A stretch of 64,000 bases of DNA from Prosapia bicincta (taxonomy: Eukaryota > Arthropoda > Insecta > Hemiptera > Cercopidae): positions 8,986,263-9,050,262 of the forward strand of contig JBAIZL010000008.1 in NCBI GenBank assembly GCA_036971475.1, in the 5' to 3' direction. Made by a program: the position numbers and the translations under genes. The notes beneath the pieces are model-generated. The model did not search any database. It was not told where the DNA came from and saw nothing but the letters and a program-made list of their open reading frames with translations. This document shows positions 38,430-52,903 of this stretch, one piece after another. How positions within the stretch are numbered: the stretch's first letter is position 1; every line of letters begins with the position of its first letter.

Positions 38430-40918
38430 TTTCTCTCTCATGGCTGGCTTCAACTTGTTTAAAAACATATCTGAGTAGTATGACATGAATAATGTCATTA
38501 ATCCGAGATCCAAGTGATGAAGTTTAGACTTCAACAGGCCTGCTAGTACCTTTGTTTCCGTTTCTCTCTCATGGCTGGCTTCAACTTGTTTAAAAAGATA
38601 TCTGAGTAGTATGACATGAATAATGTCATTAATCCGAGTTCCAAGTGATGAAGTTTAGACTTCAACAGGCCTGCTAGTACCTTTGTTTCCGTTTCTCTCT
38701 CATGGCTGGCTTCAACTTGTTTAAAAAGATATCTGAGTAGTATGACATGAATAATGTCATTAATCCGAGTTCCAAGTGATAAAGTTTAGACTTCAACAGG
38801 CCTGCTAGTACCTTTGTTTCCGTTTCTCTCTCATGGCTGGCTTCAACTTGTTTAAAAAGATATCTGAGTAGTATGACATGAATAATGTCATTAATCCGAG
38901 TTCCAAGTGATGAAGTTTAAATTTCAACAGGCCTGCTAGTACCTTTGTTTCCGTTTCTCTCTCATGGCTGGCTTCAACTTGTTTAAAAACATATCTGAGT
39001 AGTATGACATGAATAATGTCATTAATCCGAGTTCCAAGTGATGAAGTTTAGACTTCAACAGGCCTGCTAGTACCTTTGTTTCCGTTTCTCTCTCATGGCT
39101 GGCTTCAACTTGTTTAAAAAGATATCTGAGTAGTATGACATGAATAATGTCATTAATCCGAGTTCCAAGTGATGAAGTTTAGACTTCAACAGGCCTGCTA
39201 GTACCTTTGTCTCCGTTTCTCTCTCATGGCTGGCTTCAACTTGTTTAAAAACATATCTGAGTAGTATGACATGAATAATGTCATTAATCCGAGTTCCAAG
39301 TGATGAAGTTTAAATTTCAACAGGCCTGCTAGTACCTTTGTTTCCGTTTCTCTCTCATGGCTGGCTTCAACTTGTTTAAAAACATATCTGAGTAGTATGA
39401 CATGAATAATGTCATTAATCCGAGTTCCAAGTGATGAAGTTTAGACTTCAACAGGCCTGCTAGTACCTTTGTTTCCGTTTCTCTCTCATGGCTGGCTTCA
39501 ACTTGTTTAAAAAGATATCTGAGTAGTATGACATGAATAATGTCATTAATCCGAGTTCCAAGTGATGAAGTTTAGACTTCAACAGGCCTGCTAGTACCTT
39601 TGTTTCCGTTTCTCTCTCATGGCTGGCTTCAACTTGTTTAAAAAGATATCTGAGTAGTATGACATGAATAATGTCATTAATCCGAGTTCCAAGTGATGAA
39701 GTTTAGACTTCAACAGGCCTGCTAGTACCTTTGTTTCCGTTTCTCTCTCATGGCTGACTTCAACTTGTTTAAAAAGATATCTGAGTAGTATGACATGAAT
39801 AATGTCATTAATCCGAGTTCCAAGTGACGAAGTTTAGTCTTCAACAGGCCTGCTAGTACCTTTGTTTCCGTTTGTCTCTCATGGCTGGCTTCAACTTGTT
39901 TAAAAACATATCTGAGTAGTATGACATGAATAATGTCATTAATCCGAGTTCCAAGTGATGAAGTTTAGACTTCAACAGGCCTGCTAGTACCTTTGTTTCC
40001 GTTTCTCTCTCATGGCTGGCTTCAACTTGTTTAAAAACATATCTGAGTAGTATGACATGAATAATGTCATTAATCCGAGTTCCAAGTGACGAAGTTTAGA
40101 CTTCAACAGACCTGCTAGTACCTTTGTTTCCGTTTCTCTCTCATGGCTGGCTTCAACTTGTTTAAAAACATATCTGAGTAGTATGACATGAATAATGTCA
40201 TTAATCCGAGTTCCAAGTGACGAAGTTTAGACTTCAACAGGCCTGCTAGTACCTTTGTTTCCGTTTCTCTCTCATGGCTGGCTTCAACTTGTTTAAAAAG
40301 ATATCTGAGTAGTATGACATGAATAATGTCATTAATCCGAGTTCCAAGTGATGAAGTTTAGACTTCAACAGGCCTGCTAGTACCTTTGTTTCCGTTTCTC
40401 TCTCATGGCTGGCTTCAACTTGTTTAAAAAGATATCTGAGTAGTATGACATGAATAATGTCATTAATCCGAGTTCCAAGTGATGAAGTTTAGACTTCAAC
40501 AGGCCTGCTAGTACCTTTGTTTCCGTTTCTCTCTCATGGCTGGCTTCAACTTGTTTAAAAACATATCTGAGTAGTATGACATGAATAATGTCATTAATCC
40601 GAGTTCCAAGTGATGAAGTTTAGACTTCAACAGGCCTGCTAGTACCTTTGTTTCCGTTTCTCTCTCATGGCTGGCTTCAACTTGTTTAAAAACATATCTG
40701 AGTAGTATGACATGAATAATGTCATTAATCCGAGTTCCAAGTGATGAAGTTTAGACTTCAACAGGCCTGCTAGTACCTTTGTTTCCGTTTCTCTCTCATG
40801 GCTGGCTTCAACTTGTTTAAAAACATATCTGAGTAGTATGACATGAATAATGTCATTAATCCGAGTTCCAAGTGATGAAGTTTAGACTTCAACAGGCCTG
40901 CTAGTACCTTTGTTACCG
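38430..40918 (-). repeat. 131-bp minisatellite, 19 copies, made of mariner transposase sequence
   Basis: The junction string TTTCTCTCTCATGGCTGG recurs every 131 bp from 38430, and the array ends exactly 19 units later. Units differ by few substitutions, such as AACATATC versus AAGATATC and GATGAAG versus GACGAAG. On the minus strand one frame reads GTSRPVEV, a stop, then RINDIIHVILLRYVFKQVEA and SHERE. This resembles the linker and second helix-turn-helix of mariner transposases (SGRPVEV ... ISHERV). Flanking sequence on the right continues the same reading frame upstream, and the mariner C-terminal fragment lies on the left. The array is therefore an in-place expansion of the gene. 131 is not divisible by three, so the frame is not kept from unit to unit. 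Confidence 0.93.
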
Positions 40919-41040
40919 TTTTTCAGATACTGTTCTAACCACTTGTAATAAGTAAAAGTTTCCACTGTTCATAGGATTTTCACCTTTAACAATAAAAAAA
41001 GAATCACATAACGTTGCCCAATTTATGCGGTGTTTTCAAG
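40919..41040 (-). pseudogene. mariner transposase N-terminal fragment (broken)
   Basis: Directly right of the array, the minus strand reads TFTYYKWLEQYLKNGNKG and runs without frame change into GTSRPVEV of the first repeat unit. This fits the end of the first helix-turn-helix of mariner transposases (xYYxWxxxFxxG) followed by the SGRP linker. A stop lies a few codons upstream, and another frame carries a possible earlier stretch (IVKGENP), suggesting at least one frameshift. No convincing start codon is seen. The assignment rests on weak N-terminal conservation plus position within the element. Confidence 0.6.
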
Positions 41041-41213
41041 AAAATCCTACATAGTTCCACTTATTTTTGAGGTTATAAACAGAGCAATATTGATCTAACA
41101 GCTGATTAAAACCCAATGATGATATCTTAAAATCCCAAATATATCAAACTTGCACTACCAACCGTCTTTTCCCCAGACCAATTTGTCCTTTAATTGTTGA
41201 ATGACCCTTAGTA

Positions 41214-42089
41214 GCTTGTGGTAGATATTTCAAAGTAATCTTGTTTACAGAATTAAAAATTATTTTAATGAAAAATGATAAATATTTCTGAAGTATTTTA
41301 ATTCCGTTGACATCCTGCATTAATCTTTCTGCCAAGGGCATTAGGGATGGCTGCTACAACACCATTTCTCGCTAAACTGTTACATTAAATGTAACGTTGG
41401 AGGCAAGTAAGAGATGACTGAATATTGTCGTGGTTTTAGAGATAGGAAACAGACAATCTTCAAGAAAAGCAAAGAATTCATTCCCGCCTATGATCATAAG
41501 CTTTGCCATTTTAATACATCGAACATATTTTATTAGCTTATTTGTTTGCGTCCCCTTTAAAAGCAAAATGAACCTCACAATTTACCGCTAGCTTCAGTGT
41601 GTCGGAATCGCCATTAAGGGATGTAGAACGAGACCCAGGCTTAACGCAAGAGTGAAATAGGTTTCTGCATTCGGACGAAGGTCAGTTGCATTGATTGAAC
41701 GTGATTCAATCCGACCCTCCAACAAGTCGTGGAGATATGGTGAATTAAGCCGATCTTGTTGGAGAGGGCGAGGGTGAGACGTTATCTTAATTTAGTGTGA
41801 AGACTTTACTTGACATCTGCGTTTACAACCAGATACTCGCCAAAACCATTACTCTTAGAGAATCCATTCAAGTTAGGTACTATAACAGCAAGTTGTATAA
41901 CAAGTTACGAACTCTGTAAGTGGCATACACTTACGTCGAATTTCTCACAGATATAAAAATACTTTCTAGAAGAAGAAACAGAGTAATGAATTTTGCATTC
42001 AATTTAAAAACTTTAACTTTGTTTCTATACGAGTATGAGTAATAATTGAGCTGGCTGTTGAGTTGAGGTTATAAAAAATAAATAACTTT
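41214..42089. other. single-copy DNA, nothing recognised
   Basis: Two short minus-strand ORFs (41144-41341, which overlaps the mariner end, and 41372-41578) show no family motif. Confidence 0.5.
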
Positions 42090-42290
42090 ATACGATCTCA
42101 CAAAACAATATACTTTATTGTCATACGCGTTTCAATGCTTGTGTCATCATCATTACTACAAATTTACAACTGGTTCGGTTGCAGTTATAAATTTGTAGTA
42201 GTATAACGAATGAATATGACACGAGTCATTGGCAAAAAAAAGTATATCGTTTTGTGAGTTCGTGTTCAGCTATATATTTATTTTTTCTTT
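42090..42290. mobile_element. foldback (MITE-like) element
   Basis: CTCACAAAACAATATACTTT near 42100 is inverted as AAGTATATCGTTTTGTGAG near 42240-42258. Inside, ATTACTACAAATTTACAACT is inverted as AGTTATAAATTTGTAGTAGT. Arms are interrupted and moderately diverged. Confidence 0.7.
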
Positions 42291-42684
42291 ACGAGTATGT
42301 TAACTATAATGGACAAAACGTGAAGCAAAATAAGATAAATGGGTTGCATCCCCATAATACATCTTGTCACAGTTTAAGCTCTTGCCTTGAGGGTATCGTG
42401 GGTATTAGAATTCCCTTAAATACAGGGTGTTCCAAAAACAATGCCGGGAGTTTGAAAGAGCTATACTGAAAAACTGTTCAAGATTACTAAACGATTGAAA
42501 CATCAAACTGAAGTTGTAATAAGTAAGTTTTGTTCACCGTGGACTGAATTTGCCAGTTTCGTGCTCAATGAGATTGATGACAATCCCAATTTTCTTTAAA
42601 GAATGGTGTTTTAAGACTTGGATATATTTCACACGAATGGTGTGTGTTAATCTTTTAAATTGTCGGATTTGGAGTTGAGAACAA
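42291..42684. other. flank of the 25-bp minisatellite
   Basis: TACAGGGTGTTCCAAAAACA at about 42420 looks like the terminus of a Tc1/mariner-like element, but no matching inverted end was found nearby. Confidence 0.35.
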
Positions 42685-42938
42685 CCTGACATTGGGAAGG
42701 AACATGTGCGCGGACATCGGGAAGGAACATGTGCGCGGACATCGGGAAGGAACATGTGCGCGGACATCGGGAAGGAACATGTGCGCGGACATCGGGAAGG
42801 AACATGTGCGCGGACATCGGGAAGGAACATGTGCGCGGACATCGGGAAGGAACATGTGCGCGGACATCGGGAAGGAACATGTGCGCGGACATCGGGAAGG
42901 AACATGTGCGCGGACATCGGGAAGGAACATGTGCGCGA
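42685..42938. repeat. 25-bp GC-rich minisatellite, 10 copies
   Basis: The unit GGAACATGTGCGCGGACATC GGGAA is almost invariant; the first copy has ATTGGG for ATCGGG. It is far more GC-rich than its surroundings and has several CpGs per unit. No unit carries a stop codon in several frames, so overlapping ORFs appear on both strands; these are not evidence of a gene. Confidence 0.95.
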
Positions 42939-43187
42939 TTCGCCACTCGTGAACGTGTGGTGTGACCAAGTGATTAGCCCTAATTAATTTATAATTAATC
43001 TTGATTTGCTAGAACAATTTTTGTTGGCTCGAATCGAAGGCACTGAACGATATAACGTATGAAAAGAACTTTGTTCTCCTCCTTTCAATTTGGGATTTAA
43101 ATTGTTTAGTTATCTTGAGCAGTCTTTCAGTGACGGCCGTTCTAAATCCTGGCATTATTTTGGAACACTCTCAGTAATAACAATTTT

Positions 43188-43590
43188 ACATTTATTATTT
43201 ACACTAATTGTAATTATTAAAAATAAAAATAATGAAGAAGGTATAATTTTGATGAATGTTCTGAACTACAAGCGATAAGGCAACTGCCGTGGCTGACTTT
43301 CAACACCTGACAGGACACGATTATCTAAAGGCCCACCTCTACCGTTTGGGCCTAGCAGAATCCGATTCTTGCCCGCTCTGTCTCGATGGTGTCATGAATG
43401 GGGACCACATTTCAACCTGCCCTGAGCTGGATGACCAGCTATCCAGAATCGGTCGTTACTGGGAGGCTCGACGCTAAATGCCTCAACAGCCAAGCGCGGG
43501 CATGGGATAAAAAAATATTTATTATTGACATTAATTGCATCTATTAAAATTAATAATGTTAAAGATACAATTTTGATGAATGTTCTGGAC
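43188..43590 (+). repeat. diverged direct repeat flanking the LINE fragment
   Basis: About 70 bp at 43188-43265 and at 43518-43590 share the order of ATTAA-rich blocks and the string AATTTTGATGAATGTTCTG. They lie on either side of the retrotransposon fragment. They are too long and too diverged for an ordinary target-site duplication, so an older tandem duplication interrupted by the LINE insertion is more likely. Confidence 0.6.
43270..43513 (+). pseudogene. non-LTR retrotransposon ORF2 C-terminal fragment
   Basis: One frame reads ATAVADFQHLTGHDYLKAHL, YRLGLAESDSCPLC, GDHISTCPEL and YWEARR. This is the typical end of reverse transcriptase/RNase H polyproteins of Jockey/I/R1-type LINEs: an LTGHDYL block, then a zinc-knuckle-like CPLC-x-H-x-C motif, then YWEARR. 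An in-frame TAA follows YWEARR at the place where such proteins usually have a hydrophobic residue. The frame then continues MPQQPSAGMG and ends in TAA, which looks like the normal C-terminus, so the first stop is probably a disabling mutation. A short A-rich tail follows. All upstream domains (endonuclease, reverse transcriptase, RNase H core) are absent, as in a 5'-truncated insertion. Confidence 0.85.
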
Positions 43591-46338
43591 AGTGTTTGAT
43601 GTGTTACCACTTTGACTTTATTTCTAATGGGAACTAAAATTCTGTGACTTGTATTTTCCGGCACAGACAAAGAATTCCAAGCCCACCATAAATACGTGGA
43701 AGTTGATGCTTCGTTGAATCTACGTTTGCATAAAAGCTTATTGCGAAACGCATTTTAACATGAGCAATATATTGCTTACTGTCACCAAATGAAGAAAACA
43801 CTTTTACAGACCATTACAAAATAAAGATTTAATCATCGTTGCCATCTCCGATATTCGTTATATTTTAGTTTCTTCATACATTTTAAATACATAATATTCT
43901 CATGTAATTGATACCAACATTTTTTATCTCATTTATTTATTTATTTTAAAATGTTTAAAAATATTTTCGTACTTTTTTCGCATTTTGTTTTTAAACCCCT
44001 ATAATTGGCTTCCATTTTCGTCTCTGCTTGTCCAATGCATTTAAATTTTTTTGTCTCTATAAGGTTTTTTTTGATTGTGCAACTGGCTACTTTCTCCATC
44101 GCCAAGGCATTTAACACAACCCCTCTGTTGGAGGAACGTTCGTAAAGTTGTGTTGCGACTGCTTCCTCCATGCCTCCGCTAGAGCATAAGTTTGCTACAT
44201 AATTTCGCATGCCTTCATAAAATTTGCTACAAGGCTGAACCTAGATTCATTGTATATGAAAATTTTCAGAAGAAAAAAAAGTTGTACATTGCTATAATGC
44301 TTTGAAAAAATACAACAAAAGTTTTTGTATTATACGTCGAAAAATTCATTTTCAGTTTGAGTTTAATAACGATTAGATAAAATTTTAAAAAGTATAAAAG
44401 TGTAGACTATTTCTTGTGATATTTAAGCATCTTTGATATTTACATATTTGCCAGGTTGCCTATATATTCTCCACAGATTCGCAACATTGATATAGGTAAA
44501 TACATTTGCAATTCGAACGTGGTCGAAGCTGTAGGGGAATGTTAGTTATCATAAAGACCCATTGAGTGAAACGTTTATTTGATTTTCTGCAGTACGTGGT
44601 TCTAACAATGACAGATGATTCACGCGGTATTTATCAGAGGAAGCGTTGAACCTTCGGCCACAAAGGAAGCGGTAGAATAATGCTTAAGGAAATGACGTAA
44701 TCTATCGTCTCTTATTGTGCACTGCGTTGCTATTAATGTAATGATAAAATTAACGTCTGTTGTCTGAATGTTATCAAGTTTTTATATTAATTAAAGAAGG
44801 CACCTCTAAATCATACGTTCCAAAGCACGTTCTGTGGATTTAATGATTAGACAATCATGTTACCACTGTACTTTATACTTTTGACGACCATCAGTATTCA
44901 CTTTCGATCATTGTGCCATAGTTGGTAATGTTTCTGACGATGAAAAAGAGTTTTTTTGAGAAGTTTGTTCAAGTTTCTAATTAAACTATAATTTTATGAT
45001 TGTTTTAAAAATAATGTAGGCCTATATGTTACAATTTTTTTTTATTGATCATCTGTAATATTTAATCACATCCTTTAACATAAGTTGGGTATAATTTAAA
45101 ATATGGGTAAATAGTGTTTAGACGTAATCTACTGCGGAAAGACCTGTTTAGAACTTTACAAGTGAAAAGCAAATTATATGGATCTTCAAGGAACAAAATA
45201 GGTTTCAAAGGAAACATGGTCTTTCATCAGAACAAGAATCGTTGGGAAAATATTAAAATTATTAAGAGTTAAGTTTTCCTGAACCACTAAACCAAAGTTT
45301 AAAACGTTATGGGAAATTTAATTCCTTATAAATTTAATTGAGTTAAACCATCTCGAACCTTACATTTGAAAGGTCATCTGATTGAACTTAGAGATTGTTG
45401 TTTAGATAAAAAAAAGTTAGTTTGAAGAACGCCATCTAGAAAACTGCTAATTTCTACAGAATGAAATGTCTCGGAATTTAAAAAAAAGGTATTCGTCTAA
45501 AGAAGCTATATACAAAAAGGATAATGTTTGCATTTTACGGGAAAAACAAACCTGCGTTCGTAGCTTTGAAGAAAAAATATTTTTTGTCTGACAATAATTA
45601 TTTTTCACCCTTAACTTCTGCTATTACTATATACTATATCGTATGTAACAAAATTAATATTTTATATGTAGTGGAATTTTCTTATGATAAGGGTGACTGT
45701 TTCGGAGGTGAATAACTTTAGTAACTCGAAGAGCAAGTCATTTAACATCAAACAAGTTCTACTATAGGCAAATATGTTCGTTACACTGTATATAATAACA
45801 TGTATGAGTGAATTTAATAAATAGATATTTAATATGGACCTAATAATGCAATACAAAAAAGAAAGTCTGTATGATGTTACGTGTCTTGTAGGTACGGGGT
45901 ATTTCGGGCGTGCCTTATCGCTTGCAGCGGCCTGCAGCTGTTTCCTTAATGAGTCACAAGAAGCCCAACAAAATAAGTCAACTGTTATAGTAATCGCCCG
46001 TTTATGTACGGCAACAATAATAAATTAAACAAATTATGTCTTGTTTGGTAATATTTTTCTTACATTTTTACTCGCTTTTATAATATTCCGTAGAAATTTG
46101 GAAATTATGATTAGTGTAAGAATGTTATTTTACCTTGTGATAATGCTAGTAGGTGATTGATTAAAGAAACAGTTTCAGGTGCTGCAAGTGATAAGGCACA
46201 TCCTAGTCCTCAAGACAGGTTATATCATACAGATAGTAATGACTCTTTTTTTATTTGCATTTTATGTATTTACTTTTGTTTTACACTAAACACATATTCG
46301 GATAAAGTTAAATGTTTTCTCACGCGTCTTTATGATTA

Positions 46339-46339
<1 letters not shown>
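43591..46339. other. AT-rich DNA, nothing recognised
   Basis: Several ORFs of 60-90 codons on both strands overlap each other and lack domain motifs or repeat structure. Confidence 0.5.
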
Positions 46340-49234
<2,895 letters not shown>

Positions 49235-49425
49235 CCAACCATTCAAGTTTGTAAAATTTGTAGTGGATGACAGTTGATCTTGATGCATGTTTTCAAATAT
49301 TAATTAATTAATTAAATTCGTTTTAGTTTTATATGGAGAAAAATTGTTCCCAAAAGGGGCAAGGTATGCAATATAGTAACTAAAATGTGTTTCTTTGTTG
49401 ACCTGAGTAGAAATGTTTTTAAAAT
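49235..49425 (+). repeat. dispersed repeat family A, internally deleted copy
   Basis: CATTCAAGTTTGTAAAATTT, TTTTATATGGAGAAAAATTG and CAAAAGGGGCAAGGTATGCA are followed directly by TAACTAAAATGTGTTTCTTT and GACCTGAGTAGAAATG. The segment with the two CAGCTG motifs is missing. Confidence 0.75.
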
Positions 49426-50479
49426 TTTTATTGTTTAAATTACTTGTTAGGTTTAACATTATAACCACATCTAGATTTTCAAAGACTAGATATGTTAATA
49501 GCATTTAGGGATATATCTTCCAGAAGTGGAAGAACTGGGTTAATAGGCCTACTCAAGTAGATACGGTTGCTCATGTAGGAGGTCGTTCTGTAGAGTTCAC
49601 AGAGAGATTCGATATCTTTGGTTGAATAGTAACATTTGTTCAAAATTGCTTAGGACGTTTTAACAACTAATTTTCCCAACCGTTTATTTTAGCGGGCACT
49701 TTTCGAACTTATTGTATTGTTATTGGGGAGGGGGTTTTAAGGTGAAACCGCACGGGGGGAACGTTTTTGAAAAGTAACTAGATAAGACCAGTTGCAACCA
49801 ACTTGATGTTTACTGCAGAGGAAATCGAGCCAGATGCCCCAAAGTAAAATGAAACTGTAATATTTTTAAATTGTATTTATTATAGTTGTCATTATTATTT
49901 ACGTTTCTATTTATAAGAACTATTTATTCTTTATCTTCATGTTACTGGTTTGGACGAATAGGATTTGATGTAAATACACACCATCATCAGTCATTCCAGT
50001 TATATATAGGGCTTATAAATAGATCTACTATTCTTGTCAATTATCATTTATACCAAAGTTAATGTAAATTATTTTTTGTTTCAGGTAAATGATGGACAGT
50101 TTCATGTTAAGGTAACTTATAGATTATATATTTTGAAACTTTAATAATTTCAGACATTAACAGGTTTTACTTAAACAAATCTATACCAAATCAAACAGGT
50201 TATTAAAAATATTGAAGCGGGTCTATAGTTTTTGATTAAATTGGGTTGTTATTATCAATTATTAACATAAGAATTTGAAACTTCCAATTAGTTCCACTTT
50301 AAAAATACCACTTTGAAAGTACCTGTAATTAGGTTTGAATAATTCTAGTTTCAATTCCAAATTAGAATTCTCTTTAGGAGCTATTTATTTATGTTATCCA
50401 TCAGATAACACATTTATATATTTAAAACAACTAAGAAACTCAATAAACCAAGTAATATAAATTCATATATATAAATAAA
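49426..50479. other. AT-rich DNA, no clear gene
   Basis: A pyrimidine tract ending CAGGTAAATG near 50083-50100 looks like joined splice acceptor and donor sites. Otherwise nothing is recognised. Confidence 0.45.
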
Positions 50480-50752
50480 GTAAATAAAGTCATTCCTACA
50501 TAAATCAACAAAGAAATTTTTTAATTTTACGTTCTTTTTGTTTTATAATTACAATTAATATAAATATATATATATATACATATGTCAGAATAAAAATATT
50601 AAGTTTCATATATTGCAATTTTCCATTTTCTTTTACACGTATGATGTTGAACTATTATTTTTATTTGTTACTATTTATTTATTTTTGTTTTTTTGTCGCT
50701 TGCATTATATATATATATATATATATAAGGAGAGTGTGAGCTAATAGAAGGA
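50480..50752 (-). repeat. dispersed repeat family A, degraded minus-strand copy
   Basis: The left end has GTCATTCCTACATAAATCAA and CAAAGAAATTTTTTAATTTT (complement of the 3' end). The right end is GGAGAGTGTGAGCTAATAGA (complement of the 5' end), with an AT run beside it. The middle is highly diverged. Confidence 0.65.
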
Positions 50753-51987
50753 ATTGGAAAACACTACATCATAAAATAAAGCCAATGATACAAAATTAAG
50801 TCTAAATCATTAATTTTTATATTCATTTTACTCTGTGATATAATCCCAGAGTTTTAGTAAGTATTGGTTGTTGTTGCAATATGTTGATTTATGGGTTGTT
50901 TGGTGGATAATATTGTAGATTCGAGTATGTGTTCGTGAATAGAAATCCAGTTTGGAATCGAAACTGGAATATTTTAAAATTAATTAGAGGTAATTACAAA
51001 TTTTGTTGTGTACTATAATTATTCGTAGTCAATATATTATTTCAATTAGTTAGTTAGTTAGTTATATTTAAATAAATGCGCGTGCGCGCGCGTACACACA
51101 CACACACACACACACTTTACAAAATAGGACCTAGCGGGTTATGATTTTAACTAACAGCTGACATGGTTAATCACCTGTTTTCAATTTATTAAGAAACAGC
51201 TGGTCATGGTTTCATTTGTCAAAAACCTCCCTCAAGCGTCTGAGGGCGGTTATATTTAATGGTATTTACTATTCACCCTGACTGACTCATAGATGCGGAC
51301 GCTCCTTGCATCCCTATCTATTGATCTTTATTACTTTCGCCGTAAATCCATTACCGGAAAAAATCTTCTTTTTACTTTCCACGGAATTTCGCGATGTTTA
51401 GCTTTTGAAATCAACATTTTGCAAAATCTTCACATATTGTGCGTCTATGTTACGAACGGAATGTACCCTGAAAATTTCAAGTCTCTACTATATGACTCTA
51501 CATTGATTCTCAGTCAGTCTCTCAGGACAACGATTGTTTGTTTATAAAACAATTCATTTAAGATAAGTATATTACGTAAGTTGTGCATTTCAAATGACAG
51601 GAGTTTCCTGTTGCTTTTGTCATAAAAAATTAAAACTAACTTGTATTTACCTTATTCAGCTGTAGTTAAAAATAGATTAACCTACCTCATTTGCAAATGC
51701 AAATGGTGCAATTCATTTAGTAGCCGCAAAAATGGCATCATTCTCTTTACACATCACGCAATATCATGCATGATTCATTGTCAAAACAAAAAAGGTTAGT
51801 CCTTAAACACGACATGAATCACTTCTGCTCACATTTAATTTAACCTGTTTGTAGATTTTTCTTTGTAATGTTATTTCTTTGTGGAATGTTCTCACATTGT
51901 CTCAGTGATGATGAGTTCAAACAGAACTGTTTTGTCATATTTTAATTGTTTGTACTATTAACATATTTTACGTTGGATGGTTACAAA
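50753..51987. other. AT-rich DNA, no clear gene
   Basis: It includes the short tracts at 51046-51115. An 84-codon ORF at 51293-51547 has no recognised domain. Confidence 0.5.
51046..51115. repeat. (TTAG)n, CG-rich and (CA)n short tracts
   Basis: Five TTAG units are followed by GCGCGTGCGCGCGCG and about 20 bp of CA. It is too short and of the wrong unit to be a telomere. Confidence 0.88.
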
Positions 51988-52644
<657 letters not shown>

Positions 52645-52669
52645 TATCTAACACACACATACACACACA

Positions 52670-52853
52670 CGCACATATATATATATATATATATTCACAC
52701 TGTATATAAAAAACATGAGAAAATACAAATGCAAGAGCCTCATGGTTTCATAAAATTCAAAGCTTCTCGTTGGCAAACAGTGCCAACATCATCAGGAATA
52801 TTATATACATACATGCTTACATACATACATACATACTTACATACATACATACT

Positions 52854-52895
<42 letters not shown>
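52670..52895. repeat. (AT)n, hairpin core and (CATA)n/(AT)n
   Basis: An AT run near 52675-52695 precedes a 110-bp segment with a minus-strand CTGATGA core (52789-52795) and hairpin TTGGCA/TGCCAA. CATA repeats then run from 52803 to 52878 into an AT run. The core segment matches 35110-35160 in opposite orientation. Confidence 0.85.

Positions 52896-52903
<8 letters not shown>

Larger units (their letters stand above)
38045..41213 (-). mobile_element. mariner-family DNA transposon, defective, internally expanded
   Basis: The two ends are imperfect inverted repeats of about 32-35 bp: 38045-38079 reads TACTAAGAGGGTAATTCAAT onward, and the reverse complement of 41182-41213 gives almost the same sequence. 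Both ends carry the TA dinucleotide expected of Tc1/mariner target sites. Inside, on the minus strand, are remnants of a mariner transposase: an N-terminal helix-turn-helix part on the right and the end of the catalytic domain on the left. Between them lie 19 tandem copies of a 131-bp segment. Without 18 of those copies the element would be about 0.8 kb, shorter than the usual 1.3 kb of mariners, so part of the gene (including the region of the first catalytic Asp) is missing. It cannot encode an active enzyme. The family call is firm; the subfamily is not determined. Confidence 0.85.

Noticed and set aside
42420..42445. TACAGGGTGTTCCAAAAACA as the end of a second mariner
   Set aside because: No inverted partner or transposase-like sequence was found within about 1 kb.
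42534..42987. Overlapping ORFs on both strands through the 25-bp array
   Set aside because: The 25-bp unit lacks stops in several frames, so openness is a property of the repeat, not of a gene.
51046..51066. (TTAG)n as insect telomere repeat
   Set aside because: The insect unit is TTAGG; here it is TTAG, about five copies, internal to the window.
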